Below are positions 1-6,908 of a stretch of DNA of 13,402 bases, one piece after another. The notes beneath the pieces are model-generated. The model searched no databases and had not been told where the DNA came from. It worked only from the letters and a program-made list of their open reading frames with translations. Position 1 is the stretch's first letter. Each line of letters starts with the position of its first letter. Source of the stretch: Psilocybe azurescens (Eukaryota; Basidiomycota; Agaricomycetes; Agaricales; Agrocybaceae); the NCBI GenBank assembly GCA_023853785.1, contig JAJIRX010000034.1, positions 1-13,402 on the forward strand. Reading direction: 5' to 3'. Made by a program: the position numbers and the translations under genes.

Positions 1-401
1 TGTGCGTAATCTAACCACCAATCGTTTACAAGAACAAGTTCAAGTTCAGTAGAGCAGGTTAAGCAGGTTGGATTCTCAAGAACTAGCTAAAGAATACAGT
101 AGATGCTCCCTTGTATAAATACTATGAACTGTACAGCTAGTTGAAACGAATCGAATGTTCATCAGCAGATGTATATAAGAATAGAAGAAACAGATCAAGT
201 TGAAGCAGTTTGAATGTTCATCAGCAGATGTATATAAGAATAAAACAGATCAAACGTTCATTGAAAGATGTATAATAAAAGATGGAAGTGAAAGTAAAGT
301 TCATCAGAGGCGTACGATGATGTATCAATGATGTGAAAGATGACAAAGAAAAGGAAAAGAAAAGAAAAGAAAGAAAGAAAGAGTAAAGACTTGTAGTAAC
401 A
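1..401 (-). repeat. 3' LTR (partial; about 29 bp missing at the window edge)
   Basis: Aligns to 5833-6234, so position 1 corresponds to the 30th base of the complete LTR. The inner end reads GTAACA at 396-401, where the other LTR has ATCGTAACA; three bases of the terminal repeat therefore differ. The pattern AAGAACTAGCT (78-88), the TATA-like box and the roughly 60-bp tandem repeat are all present here too. The simple A/G tract (about 350-384) is a few bases longer than in the other LTR. Confidence 0.93.
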
Positions 402-409
402 TTACCCCG
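402..409 (-). promoter_or_regulatory. Short polypurine tract next to the 3' LTR
   Basis: On the minus strand CGGGGTAA lies directly before TGTTACT, the first bases of the 3' LTR. A G-rich tract at this spot primes plus-strand DNA synthesis in LTR elements. It is short and interrupted by TA, so the call rests mostly on position. Confidence 0.5.
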
Positions 410-460
410 TACTACACTCCTTATGCCTCAGAAGGAGTGAAGTCCATTACTTCAGTGGGC

Positions 461-643
461 TCAATAGTCTCCGTATGGTTCGCCTGTGGTGTTGGCGATT
501 CTGGCGTCGTCGGTGAAGAGGTCCAGGGCTTCAGGAGTTGACAGTGTTTGAGCGTAACGGGGTATGGCAGGTTGTTTGCCTTGCAGGCGTGGGTTGGCGG
601 GAGTAGAAGAGGAAGAAGCGGCGGGAGTATTGATGAAAGACAT
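461..643 (-). CDS. Small unbroken 60-codon ORF between pol and the 3' LTR, function unknown
   Basis: Starts with a true ATG (641-643) and stays open to a stop at 461-463. The product is polar and Ser/Thr/Pro/Ala-rich (INTPAASSSSTPANPRL), with an acidic C-terminal half (PEALDLFTDDARIANTTGEP). No motif is recognised. It begins about 34 nt after the stop of the preceding tail and ends about 60 nt from the 3' LTR. It may be the last part of the Pol tail separated by a frameshift, a short accessory ORF, or chance. That it is the only unbroken ATG-started piece in the element apart from domain fragments is mild support for coding. Confidence 0.35.
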   Translation of the reverse strand: MSFINTPAASSSSTPANPRLQGKQPAIPRYAQTLSTPEALDLFTDDARIANTTGEPYGDY

Positions 644-659
644 GTTGCGTTGTTCTGGT

Positions 660-1040
660 AGTGGAGGTATGGTTTAGAGGTAGAACGACTTGGCCTTTTT
701 AACTACTTTGGCAATCAGTGGAAGTAATGGAGCTCTCGTTCGACCAGATTTAGTTTGAGGCGTAGAGATCTGGCTTGGTGATGGGCAGCTTTAGCAGCAG
801 CTGGGCGGTAGTTCTGTTTTGCTGTCTCCTTCCGATCAATTGTTTGTTGTATGCGGTGAGAATTTCTCTTTGCAGCGTCTCAAGCTCTTCCACAGTCTGA
901 TCAGCCAGAGGGTATCAAAGATAGGGGTTTCGAGTTGGTTTGTTTCGGAGTTTCGAGTGAAAGAAGAGCAATCACGTTGGGAGAAGGCGAGGCATCAGGA
1001 TGGTAGCGGTGATCAGAGTTTGTGTAATTGGTGGTATTCT
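660..1040 (-). pseudogene. Pol C-terminal tail, helical, frameshifted
   Basis: Minus-strand reading after the chromodomain gives NETLKEYHQLH-like sequence. After further frame changes come ETLQREILTAYNKQL, RKETAKQNYRPAAAKAAHHQ and ARSLRLKLNLVERELHYFH. The last stretch is unbroken for about 40 codons (719-838) and would be basic and helical, possibly a coiled coil. A short continuation (APLLPLIAKVVKKAKSFYL) ends at a stop near 677. No named domain is recognised; such Ala/Arg/Leu-rich tails after the chromodomain are common in these elements. Confidence 0.6.
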
Positions 1041-1201
1041 TTAAGTCTCGTTGTCGTCGTCGAACGCGTCATCTTTTCCCGTTGCTTCGGAGATAGGGAA
1101 TCCCGTCCATTTGATAAGGTATTGATATTTTGCTTTCCTTTCTTGGGTTTTCGTCCTGTCTTTCTGTGATTCAGAATGGTTTCGACTTCCCAGTGTTCTT
1201 C
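1041..1201 (-). pseudogene. Chromodomain remnant at the integrase C-terminus
   Basis: After a frame change at the end of the integrase C-terminal domain, the minus strand reads EEHWEVETILNHRKTGRKPK, shifts frame once, then reads KYQYLIKWTGFPISEA and DDDNET. This is the chromodomain pattern: W-x-VE-x-IL, then YLIKW-x-G(F/Y), then an acidic end. The last conserved Trp of the usual TWE motif is not present as read (TGK instead). In other fungal chromoviruses this domain directs integration to chromatin with particular histone marks; here that is inferred from homology only. Confidence 0.85.
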
Positions 1202-2400
1202 TTTATTTTTTGATTTCGGGTGGTGGTCTAGGGAAATTCGGTCCGTATGTTTCTGTCTCGTTATATGGCATGAGTAGAGTGGCGTGGAAGGCGTCGTGGA
1301 TCTTCCATATCTTGGGTATTTTGAGTCTGTAAGTGAGAGGTCCCAAGACTTCTGTGATTGTGAATGGGCCTTCTCGTTTTGGTTTCATCTTTGAATGGTA
1401 CCTCGTGGAGATGTTGCGGGAGTCTAGCCAAACTTTCGTTCCTTTCTCAAACGGTTTGAAGGTCGATTTTTGTGGTTCGGCTATCCTTTGTCTTGCAAGT
1501 TCATGGGCGGCTAACGCTTCTTCTACGATCTCTCAGGAGATGTTTGACTTTTCTTCCACAGATGGGGCTTTGGTGTTCTCAAATGCAAGTGGAATGGCCA
1601 GCGGAGATGAACCTAGGTGAGTTCGACGGGGTTTTGACCCTTTCGGAGTGTTTTCTGTTGTTGTGAGTGAATTCCAATGTTCCAACTGACTTGTTCCAAT
1701 CGGTTGGGTGTGAAGAACAATAGATGGATAGGTAGGCTTCTATTTCTTGGTTGAATCGCTCGGTGGTTCCGTCTCCTATTGGATGATAAGCCGTCGTTAA
1801 TTTGGACTTGATCCCTAAGAGTTTCATGAGTTCTTGGAAGACCTTTGCGGTGAATAGGGGTCTCGGTCTGAGATAATGCTGTCTGGGAGTCGAATCGTTT
1901 GAAAAGATTGTCAAGTAAGAGTTGAGCTGCTCCTTCGCGTCAAGTGCCTCTCCTGGTTTCCCTTTCTTCCGGCAAGGTATTAAAATCACCCCTTAGTAAG
2001 CCCATGGTCTACCACGACCATGAGTGCATCCACAATCTGTCCCTCGCTGTTTTTAACTGGTGGTAAGTCGGTTAGAAAGTCCATTGAACAGTTTGCAAAT
2101 GGTCGTGTAGAAGTTGGTCCGGCAATTGGCATGAAAGATGGGTGAGAGGATTTCTGTTAATCTTGAATTGTTGACAGATTCCGCAGCCTTTGACGTATTG
2201 TTTACGAAGGATCGTAGCCCAGGCCACCAGTAATGTGTCTTTACTGCGTGTAAGTTTCTAGTTCTCCGGGTGTCCTGCCGATGGTAGATCATGAAAAGAT
2301 TTTACAATTTGTTGGCGTAGATTTTGGTTCTTCGGTATATATGTTTTATCTTTATAAAAGATAACATTTTCCCATTGAATTCCTCCGTTTTCCAGTCGTC
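1200..2400 (-). pseudogene. Integrase remnant (zinc finger, DD35E core, C-terminal domain)
   Basis: The zinc-finger part gives NLHAVKTHYWWPGLRSFV, then in another frame KGCGICQQFKINR, with the C-x2-C pair at 2174-2185. The core starts CSMDFLTDLPPV, with the first catalytic Asp at 2079-2081, then VVVDHGLTKG. The second Asp lies in SDR at 1866-1868, just before PLFTAKVFQELMKLLGIKSK. The Glu lies in TTERFNQEIEAYL at 1759-1761. The second Asp and the Glu are 107 nt apart, one base short of a DD35E spacing, and a frame change is indeed visible there. The C-terminal part (1203-1388) reads GPFTITEVLGPLTYRLKIP and ends HGPNF/PPPE-like, the usual lead into a chromodomain. It would insert the cDNA into the genome. 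Confidence 0.92.
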
Positions 2401-2444
2401 AAGGTCGGTTCGTAAGTTCGATGGTCCTTTTTGCAATAGAGCCT

Positions 2445-2978
2445 TCAAGACTTCTGCAATATCTGTGTCGAATTCTTCCGAATCAATGATTTTTGTTGTA
2501 GTTCGGTGTCGATTAGATTGACAAAAAGTTCTTCCGGTAGTAGAGTCACATCTTCATTATCGTGGTCTTTGTCTGGTATAAAATCTGGCCTTCTCGATAA
2601 AGCATCAGATTGAATCATTTTAGTTCCGGGCATGTGGATTAGTTTCAGATCGAATTCGGATAGGTATAATGACCATCGAGCTTGCCGTCTGTTCAGGTTT
2701 CTTGGGCTTCTGAAGTAGGTCAGGTTCTTGTGGTCAGAATGGATGATCGTCGTATGTTCAGATCCTTGAATGTAGTGTCTCCATTCCTGTAATGCTCGTA
2801 CAATTGCCAGGAGTTCTCGATAAGTAGATTTCATAGTTCCTTTCTGTCGCAGAAAAGGTTTTGAAATGAATGCACATGGGTGTCTTTCACCGTTACCATT
2901 GAGTTGAGTCAGAACGGCTCCAGATGCATATTTAGAGGCGTCGCATTCGATTTGAAATGGTTTGCTCGGGTCTGGCAT
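2445..2978 (-). pseudogene. RNase H domain remnant, single long open frame
   Basis: The longest unbroken piece of pol, 177 codons. It shows the Ty3/gypsy RNase H signatures in order: PDPSKPFQIECDASKYASGA (first Asp), YRELLAIVRALQEWRHY (Glu), TIIHSDHKNLTYF (Asp), NRRQARWSLYLSEFD, and SDALSRRPD (last Asp). All four acidic positions of the active site are therefore present. The enzyme degrades the RNA strand of the RNA:DNA hybrid. It ends in the acidic spacer (DKDHDNEDVTLLPEE) that leads to integrase. The preceding block is separated by a frame change near 2985-3015. Confidence 0.92.
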
Positions 2979-3009
2979 AGAGAGAACCCGGTTCTTCTGT
3001 GAATCGTCG

Positions 3010-4230
3010 TTTTAGTTAGTCAAAGCGCTCGTTGAGCTGCGTCCGTCCATTCGAATTTCTTGTCCTTCTTTAGGAGATCGTTCAGGGGTTGTGCCACCAT
3101 AGAGAACTTCCTGATGAATTTTCGGTAGAAATTTCCAAATCCCAGGAATCCCCTGACTTGCTTTACTGTGGTGGGTGCGGGCCAGTCTCGGATTCCTTTA
3201 AGTTTTGATTGGTCCATGGAGATTCTTCCTTCTTCGATTATCATTCCCAGATATTCGACTTTTCGTTGTCTGAAGACGCATTTTTCTCGGTTTGAGGTAT
3301 AGGTCGTTATCCTTTAGCCTTTGCAGGACAATCCGTTCGTATCTTGCCAAATCTTCTTGATTTTCAGCAAAGATTAAGATGTCGTCCATGTAGATAATCA
3401 CAAATCCTCCAGATATTTCGCCTTCAAACAGCGAATCCATCATGGATTGAAAAGTGGCTGGGGAATTGCATAATCCGAAGAACATAACTGTGGGTTCAAA
3501 GAGACCTCAATTTGTTTTGAAGGCAGCTTTCCGTTGATCTTCCTTTCGAATGCGAACATTGTTGTATCCTTGTCTGATGTCCAGTTTGGTAAAGAATTTT
3601 GCTCCTTTGAGTTTGTCCAGTAGATCAGGGATCCGTTGCAAAGGGTAGGCATTCTTTACTGTCCATTCATTTAGATATCGATAGTCTTGACAAGGTCGCA
3701 GTTTTCCATCCTTCTTGGCTACAAAGAAAAGGGCGAAGCAATGTCTGATTCTGATCTGACGATATATCCTTGTCTAGCATTTCTTTAAGAAATTTGTCCT
3801 GTTCGATTTGTTCTTCCGGGGTGAGGCTGTAGACCTTGCATGGTTTCGGTTTGAATTCAGGTTTCAGTTCGATTTTGTGGTCCCAGGGTCTTGAGATGGG
3901 AAATCGATCTGCTGCTTTTGTCAAAAGTCCGAGATAGTCGTGGAGGTCCGGGAATAAGTTCTTCCAGAGGCTTAGCGGGTGTCCTATTTTCGTGTTCCAT
4001 TGCCAGAGTTTGTGAAGCCGTAGTTTTCGCGTTGATCCATGCCTGGTCCAATTCTTTGGAGTCTTTGGCTTCGATGAAATCTATTACCAAAGTGTTGAAG
4101 TCTTGAGTGGGGCGTCCGTGGTGTCCATGATCGGTTCAGTTTCTTCCAGTTCTTCTTCCACAGTAGTGGTGCGGATAGATTTGGAAACTCTCCATTTAAC
4201 TTTTCCAGTTTCCCAATCAATGTCAGGGTT
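3010..4230 (-). pseudogene. Reverse transcriptase remnant (YMDD intact)
   Basis: Begins with a linker carrying KELDQAWINAKTTASQ and then FPISRPWDHKIELKPEF and CKVYSLTPEEQIEQDKFLKE, the standard entry into Tf1/sushi-type reverse transcriptase. The fingers and palm follow: [19 protein letters not shown] sequence near 3570-3600, MFFGLCNSPATFQSMMDSLF, and the catalytic FVIIYMDDILIFAEN with YMDD at 3381-3392. The thumb/connection segment WPAPTTVKQVRGFLGFGNFY closes it, followed by FRKF-like sequence and a Leu-rich end. At least five frame changes separate these blocks. Only the second and third catalytic aspartates (YMDD) were located exactly; the first lies in the LDIRQGY block. Confidence 0.9.
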
Positions 4231-4253
4231 TCGTTTCTGAAGCCAAGGTAGTC

Positions 4254-4500
4254 CTAGAATAATTTTTGTCGTCCTAATCCAGAGACAAATAGAATTTCCT
4301 TGTTCGTTCTGTTCCCGTGAGTTGAGTGAGATTGAGTTCTACAAAAGTAGAGATTGTTCCTTTCTTGTTGAGAGTTCCGTCTACGTTGTACACCGTGAGG
4401 CTCCTCTTCAGGTTTTTTTTGTTCGAGTCCTAGTTTTCTAGCGTAGTTTTGGTCGATGAATTTTCCACCAGCTCCAGAGTCAATTAGACCCAAGGTTTCG
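4254..4500 (-). pseudogene. Aspartic protease remnant
   Basis: The minus-strand reading contains LGLIDSGAGGKFIDQ, with the retropepsin catalytic triplet DSG at 4470-4481 (DSGA). It is followed by YARKLGLEQKK, as expected after the first flap strand. A run of eight T on the plus strand (A in the gene) near 4413-4420 coincides with a frame change. The next recognisable segment, NRTNKEILFVSGLG, returns in another frame. The enzyme would cleave the Gag-Pol polyprotein as a dimer. About 250 nt between this and the Gag knuckle (4560-4800) code for a Lys/Gly/Pro-rich linker with no domain recognised. Confidence 0.85.
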
Positions 4501-4804
4501 ACGATTTGTGGCTTTCCGTTTTTATGGCAGAGAAAGAAATCGGTAAATGCATAGATTTATTCTCAAGTGTAGCCATAAATACAGAATAGATGCCTAATCG
4601 TGGAGAGACCGACGTCGATTCGGTTCTCCGTTTTAAAAATCCTCAGTGTTGTTATCCTCCTCCTGGTTTCCCATCGCCAAACTTGCCAGTTCCTCTCTTT
4701 CCTCCATGTTCAACTCCCGGATATGGGCATGAAGGTCCTTGGTGTCCATTTTTTCTTCGGCAACTCCTTCGACATGAATGGGTTGTTGTTTTCTTCTTCT
4801 GAGG

Positions 4805-5650
4805 GCAATCTACTGCGAGATGTCCTGTTTGTTTGCATCTGAAACAAGCCCCCTTTTCATAAGGCTCGTTGTTCCTCGGTGGTCATAACATCGACGTCCA
4901 TTGCAAAGGGTCCTTTCTTGGCACGGCTCTGGGAATAAATTGCGCATTTGATTGAGCGGGCCTCTTATTGCCATCGCGAGTCGATAGCTCCTATCGAAAG
5001 ACATGGCTTTGTCATACCATTCTTCGATCTTGGTGGGCCTCTTCTCAGACTGGATGATCTTCTGTACTAGCGCTGGGTTTAGCGCCGTCTTGAACATCTC
5101 CGATCAGGAGTTTATTTGCAGTGCTGGAGTCGTTGGTCATCCTGCTTCTCCAACCAGTAATTTGAACTTGGTTACTAGTTGTTCAGCGGTCAGGTTCTTT
5201 TGTCGAAGCATTTTTAATTTGTCCAATGCATCAATGTCTACTTCTTCTGGCTTGAAGGCCTTCTGGAATTCGTCAATGAATTCTTTTGTATGTCGGTAAG
5301 TCGATGTCCCCTGTGTCGAGGGTTCAGTTTGTTCTGGACGAATTGTTGTTTCCAGACGACCGCGTTCCCTTCTTGCATGAAAGAGAGCATGAGCACTGGT
5401 CGCCCGGTTCAGTGTCATAGACGTCCTTGTTGATCCCCATATAGAGGATACATTCTTGAAGGAATTTCTTGCTTTTAAACCGTTTGCCGTTGAAGGGTGT
5501 AGGTTTGTTAAGAGAGAGTTCCCTTGTTTTCGGGGTGTCAATAGCCATTTGGTCGAACGCATTTGTTCGTTCAGTTCAGAGGTTTCAGAGGGTTCAGAGG
5601 CGTCGGTGAAGTATTCTTCTCCTGACAATAGTCCTGGAGTTTGGGTAGTG
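4805..5650 (-). pseudogene. gag remnant with CCHC zinc knuckle
   Basis: Capsid-like nucleocapsid precursor. The first ATG codons in the minus direction after the leader are near 5561 and 5548; the second starts MAIDTPKTRELSLNKPTPFN, a plausible Gag N-terminus. Upstream reading without ATG (to about 5750) also looks coding, so the true start may be lost. The middle contains helical Gag-like sequence (YRHTKEFIDEFQKAF, LKMLRQKNLTAEQLV). It continues in another frame with ALNPALVQKIIQ and EEWYDKAMSFDRSYR, typical of the Ty3/gypsy Gag C-terminal region. A CCHC knuckle, CFRCKQTGHLAVDC, spans 4805-4846 and is intact at residue level but out of frame with the preceding segment. At least four frame changes are visible. 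Confidence 0.88.
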
Positions 5651-5753
5651 GGTTGAACGTCTGATGTAGGTGTTCGTTCACCACTGTCGTCGGTGTTGTA
5701 ATTTGCGAGAAGGTTCCGCCTTGAGATGTCGTGGTGTCTGGTTCAAGCTCCCA

Positions 5754-5779
5754 ATACTGCTTGTGGACCGAAGCAGTAT
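5754..5779. other. Leader hairpin just downstream of the primer-binding site
   Basis: Perfect 9-bp inverted repeat ATACTGCTT (5754-5762) and AAGCAGTAT (5771-5779) with an 8-nt loop. Allowing one bulged A, the stem extends to CC (5751-5752) and GG (5780-5781). It lies in the untranslated leader between the primer-binding site and gag. A role in the priming fold or in RNA packaging is possible but not shown. Confidence 0.6.
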
Positions 5780-5791
5780 GGTAGAGTGAGA

Positions 5792-5802
5792 AGCTAGTTC
5801 TT
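5792..5802 (-). promoter_or_regulatory. Self-priming primer-binding site (Tf1-type)
   Basis: On the minus strand the 11-mer AAGAACTAGCT begins one base after the end of the 5' LTR. Its exact reverse complement, AGCTAGTTCTT, is the minus-strand reading of 5912-5922 inside the same LTR. A TATA-like box lies 26-33 nt upstream of 5922, so the transcript would start with that 11-mer and could fold back to pair with this site. The perfect match ends at both sides after 11 bp. In Tf1 the first 11 nt of the mRNA pair with a site just after the LTR, are cleaved off, and prime minus-strand DNA synthesis. The geometry here is the same. No TGG-initiated tRNA-type site is present at the LTR edge. Confidence 0.82.
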
Positions 5803-5817
5803 TTGTTACGATCTCAA

Positions 5818-5847
5818 GTTAGAATCACGCAGTGTGCGTAATCTAAC
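5818..5847 (-). other. U5 stem-loop beside the primer-binding site
   Basis: Imperfect inverted repeat: GTTAGAATCACGCA (5818-5831), a 3-nt loop, then TGCGTAATCTAAC (5835-5847). ACGCA/TGCGT and GTTAGA/CTAAC pair well, with one bulge and one mismatch between them. It lies in U5 about 15 nt inside the LTR boundary. Tf1 is reported to use a U5 stem-loop in its self-priming structure, so this may be the counterpart. Confidence 0.5.
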
Positions 5848-5911
5848 CACCAATCGTTTACAAGAACAAGTTCAAGTTCAGAGTAGAGCAGGTTAAGCAG
5901 GTTGGATTCTC

Positions 5912-5955
5912 AAGAACTAGCTAAAGAATACAGTAGATGCTCCCTTGTATAAATA
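5912..5955 (-). promoter_or_regulatory. Core promoter and predicted transcript start in the 5' LTR
   Basis: TATTTATA on the minus strand (5948-5955) sits 26-33 nt upstream of 5922, where the self-priming 11-mer AGCTAGTTCTT would begin the RNA. The spacing fits a TATA-directed RNA polymerase II start. The box reads as the better consensus TATAAATA on the opposite strand, so directionality rests on the spacing and on the primer logic. An 8-bp inverted repeat, AACTAGCT at 5915-5922 and AGCTAGTT at 5969-5976, brackets the region. The U3/R border inferred from this is about 5923/5922. Confidence 0.6.
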
Positions 5956-5973
5956 CTATGAACTGTACAGCTA

Positions 5974-6126
5974 GTTGAAAACGAGATCGAATGTTCATCA
6001 GCAGATGTATATAAGAATAGAAGAAACAGATCAAGTTGAAACGAGTTTGAATGTTCATCAGCAGATGTATATAAGAATAAGAGAAACAGATCAAACGTTC
6101 ATCAAAAGATGTATTATAAAAGATGG
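5974..6126 (-). repeat. 60-bp tandem repeat in LTR U3
   Basis: ATGTTCATCAGCAGATGTAT recurs at 5991 and 6051, giving a 60-bp period, and a shorter degenerate third unit (ACGTTCATCAAAAGATG) starts near 6095. The block lies upstream of the TATA-like box in the direction of transcription. The left LTR carries the same units at about 154 and 213. Tandem U3 repeats often act as enhancers in LTR elements; that role is inference here. Confidence 0.8.
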
Positions 6127-6234
6127 AAGTGAAAGTAAAGTTCATCAGAGCGTACGATGATGTATCAATGATGTGAAAGATGACAAAGAAAAAGGAAAAG
6201 AAAAGAAAAGAAAAAGAGTAAAGACATCGTAACA

Positions 6235-6552
6235 ATTCACTAACAGAAAATATTAGACAGAAATGTGGAAAATAAGCCTAGTATAAAGCTTCCAATATGC
6301 AAAGTTTCATAGTGGTAGAACTAGATGTAAATAAGATGATGATTTTTGAATGCTTTTCAAAGATATTTTATTAAATAATGAATTACAAAGATTCTGATCT
6401 AAGCAAATTCACCTGCATAGTTTGGGCTTTTCAGAGTCTCATATTTGAAAAGCTCTATAATTTCAGATTGGAGCCCATTCCAGACATGACACCAGAGCCT
6501 AGAAAGAGATAGAAAAGTAAAGAAAGAAAAACATAAGATAAGATAAGATCTA
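6235..6552. other. AT-rich spacer between the two transposons; no gene seen
   Basis: About 320 bp of AT-rich sequence with stops in all frames, including an A/G-rich stretch at about 6500-6545. It starts with the 5-bp LTR flank ATTCA and ends with the TA target of the Tc1-type element. It appears to be the pre-insertion DNA. Confidence 0.6.
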
Positions 6553-6758
6553 CAGTAGCTCAAAAAACTGTCCCAATGTTTGGCACTTTCTCACTAATTG
6601 TTTAATAACTTGGGAAATAAATTATGTAAAAGTCTGAAAATATTATATGTTATAGTTTAACATGTGACTAACATATTTCTCACTAAGGTCACATAATTTT
6701 AACAAAACTGATTAAGTAATGGAATTTACAAAATAATAGAGCATTGGGACAGTTTTGA
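6553..6758 (+). repeat. Left terminal inverted repeat of the Tc1-type element
   Basis: Pairs with 7934-8142 over its whole length. It carries an outer motif TCAAAAAACTGTCCCAATG at 6560-6578 and, at its inner edge, the same motif in reverse orientation and two A shorter (6742-6758). The arm is therefore itself flanked by inverted motif copies, which are candidate transposase binding sites. Confidence 0.93.
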
Positions 6759-6908
6759 CCCTATAAAATAATAGCTTTACATGCTTGTAGAAAGCCAAAT
6801 TGCTTTGTATAAATTGTGAGAAAATTAAACAAGGTCATGTGACACTATTTGTACACATTTGCAGTGTTGAATTCAAGTTCAACCATCTTTCTCTTTAACC
6901 ACCACATC

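Larger units (their letters stand above)
1..6234 (-). mobile_element. Ty3/gypsy LTR retrotransposon, Tf1/sushi-like, with chromodomain; decayed, one end cut by the window
   Basis: Two near-identical LTRs in direct orientation (1-401 and 5804-6234) enclose gag and pol remnants that all read on the minus strand, so the right LTR is the 5' one. Domain order in the element's own direction is gag, CCHC knuckle, protease, reverse transcriptase, RNase H, integrase, chromodomain. RNase H before integrase is the Ty3/gypsy (Metaviridae) order, and a chromodomain after integrase marks a chromovirus. The self-complementary primer-binding site at 5792-5802 points to the Tf1/sushi group. Every domain is broken by small frameshifts, so this copy should not be autonomous as sequenced. 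The 5-bp flank after the right LTR is ATTCA (6235-6239). The matching target-site duplication would lie left of the window. Confidence 0.95.
5804..6234 (-). repeat. 5' LTR (complete, 431 bp)
   Basis: The ends form a perfect 9-bp inverted repeat, TGTTACGAT at 5804-5812 and ATCGTAACA at 6226-6234, with the TG...CA ends expected of an LTR. It matches 1-401 along its whole overlap. Read on the minus strand it holds, in order, an A/G-rich simple tract (C/T-rich in the transcript sense, 6186-6220), a 60-bp tandem repeat, a TATA-like box (5948-5955), the predicted transcript start (about 5922) and a U5 stem-loop (5818-5847). Relative to the left LTR it differs mainly by 1-3 nt indels, with only about five substitutions by eye. 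Confidence 0.95.

Noticed and set aside
819..1169. Plus-strand ORF of 116 codons
   Set aside because: It lies antisense to the chromodomain and Pol tail, has no motif, and is explained as a shadow of the minus-strand element.
5003..5299. Plus-strand ORF of 98 codons
   Set aside because: Antisense to gag, whose minus-strand reading has clear Gag-like sequence; no independent signature.
5735..5770. tRNA-like T-arm sequence (GGTTCAAGCTCCCA) near the leader hairpin
   Set aside because: The second half of the T stem does not pair and no acceptor, D or anticodon arm surrounds it. It is also too far from the LTR edge to act as a normal tRNA primer site.
5921..6160. ORFs on both strands inside the 5' LTR
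   Set aside because: They arise from the 60-bp repeat and the A/G tract in the LTR; low complexity and no family.
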